Translations under genes and position numbers: made by a program
In this document: piece after piece, positions 27,541 to 35,733 of the stretch
Position numbering within the stretch: the stretch's first letter is position 1
Layout of the letters: each line of letters begins with the position of its first letter
Source: Streptomyces barringtoniae
Lineage (GTDB): Bacteria; Actinomycetota; Actinomycetes; Streptomycetales; Streptomycetaceae
NCBI RefSeq assembly: GCF_020819595.1
Contig: NZ_JAJHNP010000034.1
Location: forward strand, 1-62,130
Reading direction: 5' to 3'
Length of the DNA: 62,130 nt
Notes under the pieces: generated by a model
Told to the model about the DNA's origin: nothing
The model's input: only the letters and a program-made list of their open reading frames with translations
Database searches by the model: none

Positions 27541-28071
27541 ATGGAGAGAGAGACGAGAGGGCGGCGGAGGGCGGAGCCCACGCCGCCCTCCGCCAGTGGC
27601 GACGTCCGTAGTGGCGGCGAGAGCATCGACCGTGAGCTGCTCGACGGGTGGATGCTGGTGATGCAGGGCTTCCAGGCCACGCAGGACTCTCTCGCGAGCG
27701 AACTGGCCGAGCGCTTCAACCTCCGCCAAGGCGCCGCCGAGGTTCTGGTGCGCTTGCTCACCGCGCCCAAGAACCGGATGCCGATGACACGCCTGGCACA
27801 CGAGACACGCATGTCCAGTGGCGGGTTCACCAAGCTTGCCGACCGGCTCTGTGCGGCAGGTCTGACCCGGCGTATGACCTGTGAGGAAGACCGGCGCCTC
27901 ATCTACCTCGAACTGACGGACCTGGGCAAGGACACAGCCCGGGCCGTCTCCGAGGCGGTTACGGGGATTCTGCGCGATCGAGTCCTCGCCCCTCTCGGCC
28001 GCGACGGGTTGGGCAAGCTCGCCGATGCCATGCGCGCGGTGCGCGACGCCAATGACGATCCCGGGAAGTGA
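27541..28071 (+). CDS. MarR-family regulator
   Basis: The 176-residue protein has a charged N-terminal tail and a winged HTH of MarR type at about 75-135. The recognition region reads MTRLAHETRMSSGGFTKLAD and the wing has MTCEEDRRLIYLELTDLGK. The ATG is 41 bases after the DoxX stop, so it is probably the last gene of the hydrolase/amidohydrolase unit and may regulate it. A different MarR gene lies downstream in the opposite orientation, 99 bases away. Confidence 0.87.
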   Translation: MERETRGRRRAEPTPPSASGDVRSGGESIDRELLDGWMLVMQGFQATQDSLASELAERFNLRQGAAEVLVRLLTAPKNRMPMTRLAHETRMSSGGFTKLADRLCAAGLTRRMTCEEDRRLIYLELTDLGKDTARAVSEAVTGILRDRVLAPLGRDGLGKLADAMRAVRDANDDPGK

Positions 28072-28170
28072 CGTCGGCACGCGGGACGTCCGAGGACAGA
28101 AACGTCGTCTGCGAATGCACTTCCTCATGGGTGAAGCGCAATTACCGAGTTGCGGTGGAGGAAGGCGACG

Positions 28171-28674
28171 TCAGGCCGACCGTTCCGTGCATTCCGAATT
28201 CACACCGACGCCTTCGTCGTGGTGGTCGACCGGCCCGATAAGTGCCTCACTGATCTCGCGCAATTGCTCAACCTGGGCAGGCGTGAGACGGTCGACGAAA
28301 TGAGAGCGCACGCAGGCGAGCTGGAGGGGAGCTGCGGCCCGCAAGGCATCTCTTCCCGCACCGGTCAGCCGCGCCATGACGATGCGGCGGCTGACGGGAT
28401 CCGGAACGCGCACCACCCAGCCGTGCTCCCGTGTGCGATCCACCAGATGGGAGAGTCTGCTGGTCGATATGCCCATCCGCCGGGCCAACTTGGTCAGGCC
28501 CAATTGCCCCTCAGGAGCTTCCGCCAGCCAAGAGAGCATCTCGTAGTGGATCTGCCACATGCCGGTCTCACGTCGAATTTCCTGCCCGACCTGCTCAGTC
28601 AGCCACCGTGCCGCACTACTGAAGACGCGCACAGAGTGCTGCGCGTCAACGTCGGCCGATTCAATGCTCTCCAC
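28171..28674 (-). CDS. MarR-family regulator
   Basis: The 167-residue protein has a MarR HTH with LTKLARRMGISTSRLSHLVD near 75-95 and the wing VPDPVSRRIVMARLTGAG. The chosen start is GTG 28674, preceded by AAGGAG at the right distance. The longer frame runs through an AT-rich stretch (TTAAATTACACT on the minus strand) that looks like its promoter. It lies 79 bases downstream of the acyl-CoA operon on the same strand and may regulate that operon. Confidence 0.85.
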   Translation of the reverse strand: MESIESADVDAQHSVRVFSSAARWLTEQVGQEIRRETGMWQIHYEMLSWLAEAPEGQLGLTKLARRMGISTSRLSHLVDRTREHGWVVRVPDPVSRRIVMARLTGAGRDALRAAAPLQLACVRSHFVDRLTPAQVEQLREISEALIGPVDHHDEGVGVNSECTERSA

Positions 28675-28753
28675 AAGGACTCCTTGAATTTCGCGACACC
28701 CCTCAGTGTAATTTAATGTTGAACCAAATGGGAAGTGTGACGTACGCACTTGG

Positions 28754-29659
28754 TCAGACGCCTTTACCGGTCACCAGCACGGCATGGGCGATTCCGGTGA
28801 GGTTGCCCTGTGCGACGAGGATCTCCTTGCGGTCCGATCCGTCGAGGCCGGCGGTGTAGATGCTGCCGCCCAGGTCGGTCACGTACATACGGCCGCCCTC
28901 CGGGTCGAGGGTGATGCCGATGCCTTCCATCAGGTGGGTGAGGAGGATCTCGGGCGAACGTACTGCGTTCGGCGGGTGCATGGGTGCGCGGTTCACGGTG
29001 TTGCCCCGGGGCGGGTCGCCGCGGTCCGTCCAGTACAACAGGCGCTGCGCGTGATCGAGTTCGAGGTCGATCGGCTCCGGCAGCCCTTCGAAGAGCACTT
29101 CGATGTCGCTGCGTTCGGCCGCGCTCTGCCCCTCGGGAAGGTCGATTCCGGCCCGCAGGATCTTCCCCTCCCCCGCGTCGCTCGGGCCCTTCTGGGACCA
29201 GTAGAGATGTCCGCCGGCCGGGTCGACGGCGACTCCCACGCACCACCTTCTCTCGTCCTGGCGGTCGTCGGCTCCCTGTCCCGTCTGCACGAGTGTCTCG
29301 ACGTTCGAGCCGTCGAGTTCGCAGCGCATCACGCGCATGCCCTCACGATCACCCCAGTACAGCTTCCGGCCCACTGGCTCGAAGTGGAGCTGCTTCGGGG
29401 TGTGCGTGACGCCGCTCGGCACGATCGTCGTCCGGTTGCCTCCGTCCAGGTCCACACGCTCGATCGAGCCGTCGTTCTCCTCCGGCACACCCATGTTCGT
29501 CCAGTAGATGTGCCCGGCCGCCACATCGACCGCCACCCCGTCAGGAACCCTGCACCCGGTGACAAGGACCGTCTTGCCCGAGCCGTCGGGACGCACGCAG
29601 AACAGCCGGCCGCCACCGCTGGCTTCGAGTACGAAAAGCCTTTCCTGCCGCTGCGTCAT
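28754..29659 (-). CDS. YWTD-repeat beta-propeller (LDL-receptor-like)
   Basis: The 301-residue protein carries blades with HIYWTNMG, KLYWGDREG, HLYWSQKG and LLYWTDRGD, the YWTD class of six-bladed propeller, with intervening VDLDGGNRTTI-type turns. No signal peptide is visible, so it is probably cytoplasmic. This differs from the secreted YVTN proteins elsewhere in the window. Its ATG overlaps the stop of the upstream dehydrogenase gene as ATGA, so it is a true member of the acyl-CoA operon. The function is unknown; it could be a lactonase-like hydrolase or a binding scaffold. Confidence 0.82.
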   Translation of the reverse strand: MTQRQERLFVLEASGGGRLFCVRPDGSGKTVLVTGCRVPDGVAVDVAAGHIYWTNMGVPEENDGSIERVDLDGGNRTTIVPSGVTHTPKQLHFEPVGRKLYWGDREGMRVMRCELDGSNVETLVQTGQGADDRQDERRWCVGVAVDPAGGHLYWSQKGPSDAGEGKILRAGIDLPEGQSAAERSDIEVLFEGLPEPIDLELDHAQRLLYWTDRGDPPRGNTVNRAPMHPPNAVRSPEILLTHLMEGIGITLDPEGGRMYVTDLGGSIYTAGLDGSDRKEILVAQGNLTGIAHAVLVTGKGV

Positions 29660-30642
29660 GCCCCCTCCTCTGTCACGGGGTCGGCTGTGGACCCCGGGGC
29701 GGAGGAGTCATGCCGGGCGCGCACGGCCAGCAGGGCCGAGAGCATCGCGTCGCGCCGGTCGGCCAGCTCGTCGACCGAGTGGCCGCTCGCCTCATCGAGG
29801 ACACCGGCCACGATCGTCTGCTGGAGCTCGGGTGTGAACTCCGGGGTGCCCAGGTCCTGCCAGGACGCCACCATCCGCGGCATGAGCGTCTCCATGAAGT
29901 GCTGGATGCCGCCCTCGCCTCCGCCCAGATGCCACAGCAGATGAGGTCCCATGACACCCCATCTGAGCCCCGGGCCCCAGGACACCGCGTCGTCGGAGTC
30001 GGCCACGTCGAGCACGCCCTCCTGGACCAGGTACACCACCTCGCGGTACAGGGCGACCTGGATGCGGTTGGCGACGTGCCCGGGAAGTTCCTTCTTGAGG
30101 TGGACCGGCTTCTTGCCGATCGCGGCGTAGAACGCCATGACGTCCCGGACCGTGTCCGGATCGGTCCTCGTGCCGCCGACGACCTCGACCAGTGGGATGA
30201 TGTGCGGCGGGTTGAAGGGATGCCCGATGACGGTCCGCTCCGGGCGCCGGCACTCGGCCTGGATGACGCTCATCGTGATGCCCGATGAACTCGACGCGAG
30301 AATCGCGTCCGGCGGCGTGGCCTCGTCGATGTCGGCGAACAGCTTCACCTTGAGCTCCGGCCGCTCCGGTGCGTTCTCCTGCACGAAGTCGGCGTCCGCG
30401 ACGGCCTGACGCAGGTCGGCGGTGAAGCTGAGCCGGTCGGGCGAAGCTCCGGGCGCGAGCCCGATCGAGGCGGCCGCGTCCCATGCCGCCTCCACGTACG
30501 ACCGCAGAGCCGTCTCCGCGGTGGGGGCGGGATCGGTCGCCGTGACGTCGAAGCCGCGCGCGAGATAGTGCGTCGCCCAGCTCGCACCGATCGTGCCGGT
30601 CCCGACGATCGCCACGCGGTGGACAGGCCTGTGCGCGTTCAT
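29656..30642 (-). CDS. 3-hydroxyacyl-CoA/carnitine dehydrogenase-family enzyme
   Basis: The 328-residue protein has an NAD-binding Rossmann fold (VAIVGTGTIGASWATHYLAR, residues 10-29) and the family region IGHPFNPPHIIPLVEVVGG near 145 with the catalytic His. An all-alpha C-terminal half follows. The length and the ADFVQENAPERPELK phrase resemble L-carnitine 3-dehydrogenases and lambda-crystallin-like enzymes, more than the two-domain fatty-acid enzymes. AGGAG lies upstream of the ATG. It is coupled to the YWTD gene by ATGA. Together with CaiB-like and crotonase genes, a carnitine-like hydroxyacid is a possible substrate, but this is inferred. Confidence 0.86.
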   Translation of the reverse strand: MNAHRPVHRVAIVGTGTIGASWATHYLARGFDVTATDPAPTAETALRSYVEAAWDAAASIGLAPGASPDRLSFTADLRQAVADADFVQENAPERPELKVKLFADIDEATPPDAILASSSSGITMSVIQAECRRPERTVIGHPFNPPHIIPLVEVVGGTRTDPDTVRDVMAFYAAIGKKPVHLKKELPGHVANRIQVALYREVVYLVQEGVLDVADSDDAVSWGPGLRWGVMGPHLLWHLGGGEGGIQHFMETLMPRMVASWQDLGTPEFTPELQQTIVAGVLDEASGHSVDELADRRDAMLSALLAVRARHDSSAPGSTADPVTEEGA

Positions 30643-30703
30643 GACTGGTCACTGCTCCTGAGAGAATGGGATACGGGGACGTAGGAGGCTGACGTGACCG
30701 GTA

Positions 30704-31486
30704 TCAACGGCCGTGCCAGACGGGTGCGCGCTTCTCGGCGAACGCCCGCGCGCCTTCCCGGGCGTCCTCACTGCTGGCCAGCCCGCTGGTGATCTCGTCC
30801 TGGCGTGTGAACGCGTCGCTCTCGTTCAGGCCCTGGGTTTCGCGCAGGACCTCCTTGACGGCTGCGAGCGCCAGCGGTGCGTTCCCCGCGACGCGCCCCG
30901 CCAGTTCCCGGGCCACAGCCAACGCGCTGCCGGGTGGGGTCAGTTCGTTGACGAGCCCGTACTGCTTGGCTTCCGCGGCGGTCAGCGGCTCGCCGGTGAG
31001 CAGTACGCCCGCGGCGACGTGGTACGGAAGGCGGCGCGGCAGCCGGACCAGTCCGCCCTCTGCCGCCACGAGACCGCGGGTGGTCTCGGGAAGCCCGAAC
31101 CGGGCGTCCTCCGCGGCGACGATCAGATCGCAGGCGAGTACCATCTCGAAGCCTCCGCCGAGCGCCCAGCCCTCGACCGCGGCGATCAGCGGCTTGCGTA
31201 CCGCCGCGCGGGTGAGCCCGCCGAATCCCCGGCCGGGGAGCACCGGCAACTCCCCTCTGGTGAAGGCTTTCAGGTCCATGCCGGCGCTGAACACCCCGCC
31301 GGCGCCCGTGAGGACGCCGACCGAGAGTTCCGGGTCCGCGTCGAGCAGATCCACGGCCGCCGCGAGTTGTACCGCGACCTCGTGGTCGACGGCGTTCTTC
31401 TGTGCCGGACGGTTGATGGTGAGGGTCAGCACGCCGCCGCGGCGCTCGTGCAGCACCATGGCCGCCGCTTCGGGCGCCGTGCTCAT
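30704..31486 (-). CDS. Enoyl-CoA hydratase/isomerase (crotonase)
   Basis: The 260-residue protein is a standard crotonase. It has the first oxyanion-hole region in GGVFSAGMDLKAFTRG near 65 and the second in EGWALGGGFEMVLACDLI near 105, with the catalytic-region segment FGLPETTRGLVAAEGGLVRL near 137. The first catalytic Glu is at the usual place. The start overlaps the stop of the CoA-transferase-like gene by four bases. It should hydrate or isomerise an enoyl-CoA made by the acyl-CoA dehydrogenase of the same operon. Confidence 0.92.
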   Translation of the reverse strand: MSTAPEAAAMVLHERRGGVLTLTINRPAQKNAVDHEVAVQLAAAVDLLDADPELSVGVLTGAGGVFSAGMDLKAFTRGELPVLPGRGFGGLTRAAVRKPLIAAVEGWALGGGFEMVLACDLIVAAEDARFGLPETTRGLVAAEGGLVRLPRRLPYHVAAGVLLTGEPLTAAEAKQYGLVNELTPPGSALAVARELAGRVAGNAPLALAAVKEVLRETQGLNESDAFTRQDEITSGLASSEDAREGARAFAEKRAPVWHGR

Positions 31487-32715
31487 TGCGGCGCCTGCGC
31501 TTGCGTCGGGCCGGGAATCGCTCCCTGGGCGCGCAGCTCGGCGATGTCGGCAGGGCCGAATCCCAGCTCGGCGAGGATTCCGTCGTTGTGCTCACCAAGG
31601 TCCGGGGCCCGCTTCGCCGGGACTTTCTCGACGCCTCGCACCGTGACCGGACTGTTGATGGTGTACTCCAGCCCGCTGACCCCTGCCAGCGGCACGACGA
31701 TGTCGTTCGCGCGCAGTTGCGGGTCCTGCGCTGCGTCCTCGGGTGTCTGGATGAGGCTGTAGGTGACGCGTTCCCGGGTCAGGGCGTCCTTCCAGTGGGC
31801 GAACGGGCGAGAGCGGAACTCGGCGTCGAGCAGTTCCGTCAGTGCGGCGGAGTTCTTGACGAAGCCCTCGATGCCGGTGAAACGGGGGTCCTCGAGGAGC
31901 TCGGGATGCCCGATGGCCCGCGTGAGTCCCGGCCAGTGCGGGGGTGAGGCGACCAGCATGAACCACTCGTCGTCCGCGGTGCGGTAGGGATTGATCAGGG
32001 GGTTCGCCGGTGCCTTGCGATCGTGCAGCTCGAACGGCGTGCCGCCGGCGAGCGCGCCGGCCACGAGTGTTCCCGTCGCCCATACGCCTGCGGCGAGCAG
32101 CGACGTCCCGACGCTGGCCCCTTGTCCTGTCCGCTCGCGGCGGTAGAGGGCGGTCACGATCGCTGCGTAGATCGCGATCGCCGACATGTAGTCGCCGCTG
32201 CCCCAGACCGGCACCGTCGGCGGTGCTCCCGCGTCCCGGGTGGAGGCCAGCAGCCCGCTGCGCGACCAGGCGGCGGTCAGGTCGAAGCCGGGCAGTCCGG
32301 CGTCGGGACCGGCATCGCCGAAGCCGGTGATGTCGGCGTAGACGACTCTCGGGTTCCAGCCCGAGACCTCTTCGTAGCCGAGGTGCAGCTTCTCGCGCGT
32401 GCCGTGCGGGAAGTTGGTGATCACCACGTCGGCCCACTGGACGAGCCGCTTGAGGACCTCGGTGGCCGCTGGGGACTTCAGGTCGAGCACCATGCCCCGC
32501 TTGTTGCGGTTGGCGAGGTGCCAGCTGTAGTTGGCCTCGGCCCGGGGGCTGGGCGGCACGGAGCTGAGCCGCCGCTGGGGGTCCCCCTTGCCCGGTGGCT
32601 CGATCTTGATGACGTCCGCTCCGAAGTCGGAGAGTACGGTGGCCGCGGCCGGTCCCGCGATGAAGCTCGACGCGTCGAGGACCTTCAAGCCGGTGAAGAC
32701 GGATTCGGTGGTCAT
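31483..32715 (-). CDS. CaiB/BaiF family III CoA-transferase-like protein
   Basis: The 410-residue protein has the family opening GLKVLDASSFIAGPAAATVL, SDFGADVIKIEPP and NRNKRGMVLDLKSPAA, and the middle region RTGQGASVGTSLLAAGVWATG. Family members move CoA between carboxylic acids. In E. coli CaiB and formyl-CoA transferase, the Asp nucleophile lies 23 residues after the first Gly of the GxG motif; here I count a Gly at that place. Five bases separate it from the dehydrogenase gene upstream, and it overlaps the crotonase gene downstream. It probably supplies the CoA ester for the pathway, unless the change has altered its activity. Confidence 0.87.
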   Translation of the reverse strand: MTTESVFTGLKVLDASSFIAGPAAATVLSDFGADVIKIEPPGKGDPQRRLSSVPPSPRAEANYSWHLANRNKRGMVLDLKSPAATEVLKRLVQWADVVITNFPHGTREKLHLGYEEVSGWNPRVVYADITGFGDAGPDAGLPGFDLTAAWSRSGLLASTRDAGAPPTVPVWGSGDYMSAIAIYAAIVTALYRRERTGQGASVGTSLLAAGVWATGTLVAGALAGGTPFELHDRKAPANPLINPYRTADDEWFMLVASPPHWPGLTRAIGHPELLEDPRFTGIEGFVKNSAALTELLDAEFRSRPFAHWKDALTRERVTYSLIQTPEDAAQDPQLRANDIVVPLAGVSGLEYTINSPVTVRGVEKVPAKRAPDLGEHNDGILAELGFGPADIAELRAQGAIPGPTQAQAPQ

Positions 32716-32720
32716 GGTCG

Positions 32721-33947
32721 TCACCTCACGAAGGCGCTCAGGCCGCCGGTCACGGCACGTCCGACGATGAGGGTCTGGATCTCCCGTGTGCCCTCGTACG
32801 AGTAGATGGCCTCCGCGTCGGCGACGAAGCGGCCGATCTTGTAGTCGAGGACGATCCCGTTGCCGGCCATCAGCTCCCGCGCCCACCCGACGTTCTCGCG
32901 CATCCGCACGGTGCAGTGGGCCTTCGCCAGCGCGGACTGCTCGTCCCGGTACACCCCGGCGTCCTGCAACTGGGCCAGTCGCGTCACCATCCCGCAGGAT
33001 GCCGTGGCGTTGCCGAGCATCTTCACCAGCAGGTCCTGCACGAGCTGGAAGCCTCCGATGGGGCGACCGAACTGCTCGCGCTCCTTCGCGTAACTCAGGG
33101 CGATCTCGTAGGCGCCGAACATCACTCCCACCGCCTGCCACGCCACGCCGCTGCGCGTCTGGCGCAGGATCTTGGCGGTGTCCTTGAAGGAGTTCGCGTT
33201 CTGGAGCCGGTTGGACTCCGGGACGCGGCAGCCGTCGAGCACGATGTCGGCGTTCTGCACGATCCGCAGCGCCATCTTGTTCTCGATCTTCGTCGCGGTG
33301 AACCCGGGGGTGTCCTTCTCCACGACGAATCCCAGCACATGCTGTGTTTCGACATCGCGGGCCCAGATGACGACCAGGTCGGCGAACGTCGCGTTGCCGA
33401 TCCATCGCTTGGCTCCGTCGAGGATCCATCCGTCGCCGTCACGTCGCGCGGTCGTCCGCAAGCCGCCCGCCACGTCGGATCCGCCGTGCGGCTCGGTCAG
33501 CCCGAAGGCGCCGATCTTTTCGAAGCGGCTCATCGTCGGCAGCCACCGCCGCTTCTGTTCGTCGGAGCCGCAGGCGAGGATGGTGCCCATGGCCAGACCT
33601 GTGTGCACGCCGAAGAACGTCGCCAAGGACGCGTCGAAGTGTGCGAGTTCCAGCGCGGTGAAGCCCGAGAAGAGGTTGCTCGGCCTTGATTCCGGGGAGT
33701 CGGGGTCGGCCCATTCCATCAAGCCCAGCTTCCCGAAGCCCTCCACCAGCTGGAAGGGGAACTCGGCGCGGGCCCAGTAGTCGTCGACGAGCGGGGCGGC
33801 CTGCGTGCGCAGGAATTCGCGCAAGGATGCGATCTTCCCCCGTTCCTTCTCCGACAGCAGTTCCTCATGGGCGTAGAAGTCGGCGGGCAGCAGCCCTGCG
33901 TCCAGGTAGGGACCGGACGGTGTCGGCAAGGTCGTCGTACCGCTCAT
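32721..33947 (-). CDS. Acyl-CoA dehydrogenase (glutaryl-CoA dehydrogenase-like)
   Basis: The 408-residue flavoprotein has FGLTEPHGGSDVAG near 150 (FAD/substrate loop), WIGNATFADLVVIWARD near 190 and the catalytic Glu in IYSYEGTREIQTLIVGRAV near 385. The YEGT and LIVGRAVTG ending is like glutaryl-CoA and crotonobetainyl-CoA reductase-type enzymes. The ATG at 33947 is followed by a normal family N-terminus; the longer frame upstream is unrelated. It is first of five tightly spaced genes: acyl-CoA dehydrogenase, CoA transferase, crotonase, hydroxyacyl dehydrogenase and YWTD protein. Confidence 0.92.
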   Translation of the reverse strand: MSGTTTLPTPSGPYLDAGLLPADFYAHEELLSEKERGKIASLREFLRTQAAPLVDDYWARAEFPFQLVEGFGKLGLMEWADPDSPESRPSNLFSGFTALELAHFDASLATFFGVHTGLAMGTILACGSDEQKRRWLPTMSRFEKIGAFGLTEPHGGSDVAGGLRTTARRDGDGWILDGAKRWIGNATFADLVVIWARDVETQHVLGFVVEKDTPGFTATKIENKMALRIVQNADIVLDGCRVPESNRLQNANSFKDTAKILRQTRSGVAWQAVGVMFGAYEIALSYAKEREQFGRPIGGFQLVQDLLVKMLGNATASCGMVTRLAQLQDAGVYRDEQSALAKAHCTVRMRENVGWARELMAGNGIVLDYKIGRFVADAEAIYSYEGTREIQTLIVGRAVTGGLSAFVR

Positions 33948-34409
33948 GGCAGTCTCCCTCAAACGCAGTGGGCACGGCTCGCAGGTCCGTGCCCTGGAGC
34001 CGACTTCTGCGCGGCGAATCGGTTCTCTGCCTCGATTGAACGAGGAGCCTGGGCCGGTTCCCCGGCCCCTCGCCGCTGCGGGGTGCCTTTGCCACCGCGT
34101 ATCACCCCAGTGGCTCGCCGCAGCCCGGTGAGACAGAGGCGCGGGGCGCGCAGCATCAGCCCATCGGGTCTGTACAAGATCCGCCCGGGCCCCACCGCGG
34201 CGGCTTCTGGCATGGCCTCGCGAAATGCCTGCGCCAGACCCGGCCCGCGTCTCTTCGGGTCGCGTAGATGTCAGAAGACGCTTCCCTTCCGCGAAGTCGT
34301 ACACATACTGGGCAGCTGGGGCGGTCACGACGCGTGGCCGGCACCGCTCCACGCCGCCATGGGCTTCGAGGACATCCGAGACCAGGTCGCTCATTGTCTC
34401 CTGCTGTCC
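33948..34409. other. Interval with possible decayed minus-strand gene
   Basis: No intact gene. On the minus strand a frame starting near 34394 reads MSDLVSDVLEAHGGVERC, like the first residues of a common Streptomyces hypothetical family. Another frame reads MPEAAAVGPGRILYRPDGLM. I cannot join them into one protein with confidence. The promoter of the acyl-CoA operon should lie just upstream of 33947. Confidence 0.3.
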
Positions 34410-34536
34410 CAGTGAGCCGGGTGCCGTCCAATACCACCTCACGCACGTCTACTCCAAGCTCCGCATCTGCTCCCGCAGTGAACTGGTTGGGTCAAATCCC
34501 TCGCTCTGTTGGCGCTTTCAGCGCGACTTGGCGTAG
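34410..34536 (+). pseudogene. LuxR-type HTH, C-terminal remnant
   Basis: The frame gives GAVQYHLTHVYSKLRICSRS followed by ELV. This is the recognition part of a LuxR C-terminal HTH (typical form TVEYHLRNVYAKLGIRSRTELV). Nothing upstream continues the protein. It is probably the tail of a large LAL-type regulator whose N-terminal part is not adjacent. A truncated LAL N-terminus lies 5.3 kb further on in the same orientation. Confidence 0.65.
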
Positions 34537-34591
34537 GCACGCTGGGTCCCGATGAACGTGGCGGAGTCGGCGGCTCGGGGCACCGTGTGCG

Positions 34592-35626
34592 TCACATCTC
34601 CGGCTCCGACCAGAAGTCGGGCGGGACGATACCGGCGGAGCGGCCGTGGCGGTCCAGGAGGCGCCCCATCAGCTTGTCCTGGCGCAGGGCGATGACGCGG
34701 TCGACGATGTCGAGGCTCGGGTGGGCGGAGGCCAGCTGGGTCTCCAGGCGCAGGACGTCGCTGACGGAGTGCAGGCTGGCCTGAAGGATGAGGTTGTGAG
34801 GGCCGCTGACGGCGGCGCAGTTGCGGGTCTCGGGCAGACGGACGAGGGCGTGCCCGATCTCGGGGAGATCGGCGGGCGGGACTCTGGCCCAGAGGGTGAC
34901 CGCGACGGGCCAGCCACCGAGGGGGCGGGCGAAGTCGCAGCGGAACCGCAGCAGGCCGCGTCGGGTGAGCTGTTCGGTGCGGCGTTTTGCGGTGTTGAGG
35001 CTGACGCCGAGGTCGCTCGCCAGGGTCTGGTAGGGCGCTCGGCCGTCGTGGGCGATCCGGGTGATGAGGGCGCGGTCGAAGGGCGTGATCTCGCCCGGGG
35101 CGACAGGGGTCTGGGCCGGGGGCGGGCCGGTCAGCTGGGCACGCTGGGCGGGGTCCAGGGCGGCGATGCGCCACCGGCCGCCCTCGGTGAACATGTGGGT
35201 GACGATCCGGACTTCCACGGCGGTGATGCCGGGAAGGTGCGGGAGCAGGTCGAGGGTGTAGCGGGAGAGGGCCGGCAGGTCGCGGGTGGCGGCGATGGCG
35301 AGGATGTCGTGGCCGGCGGCCGCGCGCTCGATCGTGAGCATGTGGGGGTGGGCGCTCAGTGCCTGGGCGACCCCGGTGGTGGCGCCGGGAGCGCAGTCGA
35401 TCACGACGAAGGCCACGCAGATCTGCTCGAACAGGCGTGGGCCGGGTGAGAATCCCACCCAGGCGGCGCCCTGCTCGGACAGGCGGCCGAAGCGGCGGGC
35501 GACGGTGACCGGGTCGACCTCCAGGGCACGCCCGAGCTCGGTCCATGAGGCCCGCGGCTGCAGCTGCAGGGCGTTGATCAGCGCCAGGTCGTCCTCTGTC
35601 AGCAGCGCTGGTGCATCATCCTGCAT
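34592..35626 (-). CDS. Lrp/AsnC-family regulator, two-module
   Basis: The 344-residue protein contains two Lrp/AsnC units. Each has an HTH (LTEDDLALINALQLQPRASW near 10, and FDRALITRIAHDGRAPYQTL near 180) followed by a ligand-binding RAM-like domain. AGGAG lies upstream of the ATG at 35626. The gene diverges from the FMN-dependent oxidase gene with 107 bases between starts, so it is probably the regulator of the mandelate-type cluster, responding to a small acid. Tandem Lrp proteins of this length are common in actinomycetes. Confidence 0.9.
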   Translation of the reverse strand: MQDDAPALLTEDDLALINALQLQPRASWTELGRALEVDPVTVARRFGRLSEQGAAWVGFSPGPRLFEQICVAFVVIDCAPGATTGVAQALSAHPHMLTIERAAAGHDILAIAATRDLPALSRYTLDLLPHLPGITAVEVRIVTHMFTEGGRWRIAALDPAQRAQLTGPPPAQTPVAPGEITPFDRALITRIAHDGRAPYQTLASDLGVSLNTAKRRTEQLTRRGLLRFRCDFARPLGGWPVAVTLWARVPPADLPEIGHALVRLPETRNCAAVSGPHNLILQASLHSVSDVLRLETQLASAHPSLDIVDRVIALRQDKLMGRLLDRHGRSAGIVPPDFWSEPEM

Positions 35627-35733
35627 GACCCTCTCCTGCGAGGCATAATCCTGCGTTTGGCGGCTTTCACGCGTCACTCTCCCATTGTGGACTTCAGGGG
35701 CCCGCACCTGTCGAGCGTGAGGAGGGCCGGACC

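Noticed and set aside
33959..34394. Decayed minus-strand hypothetical gene
   Set aside because: Two suggestive pieces could not be joined into one protein with confidence; kept only as an interval note.
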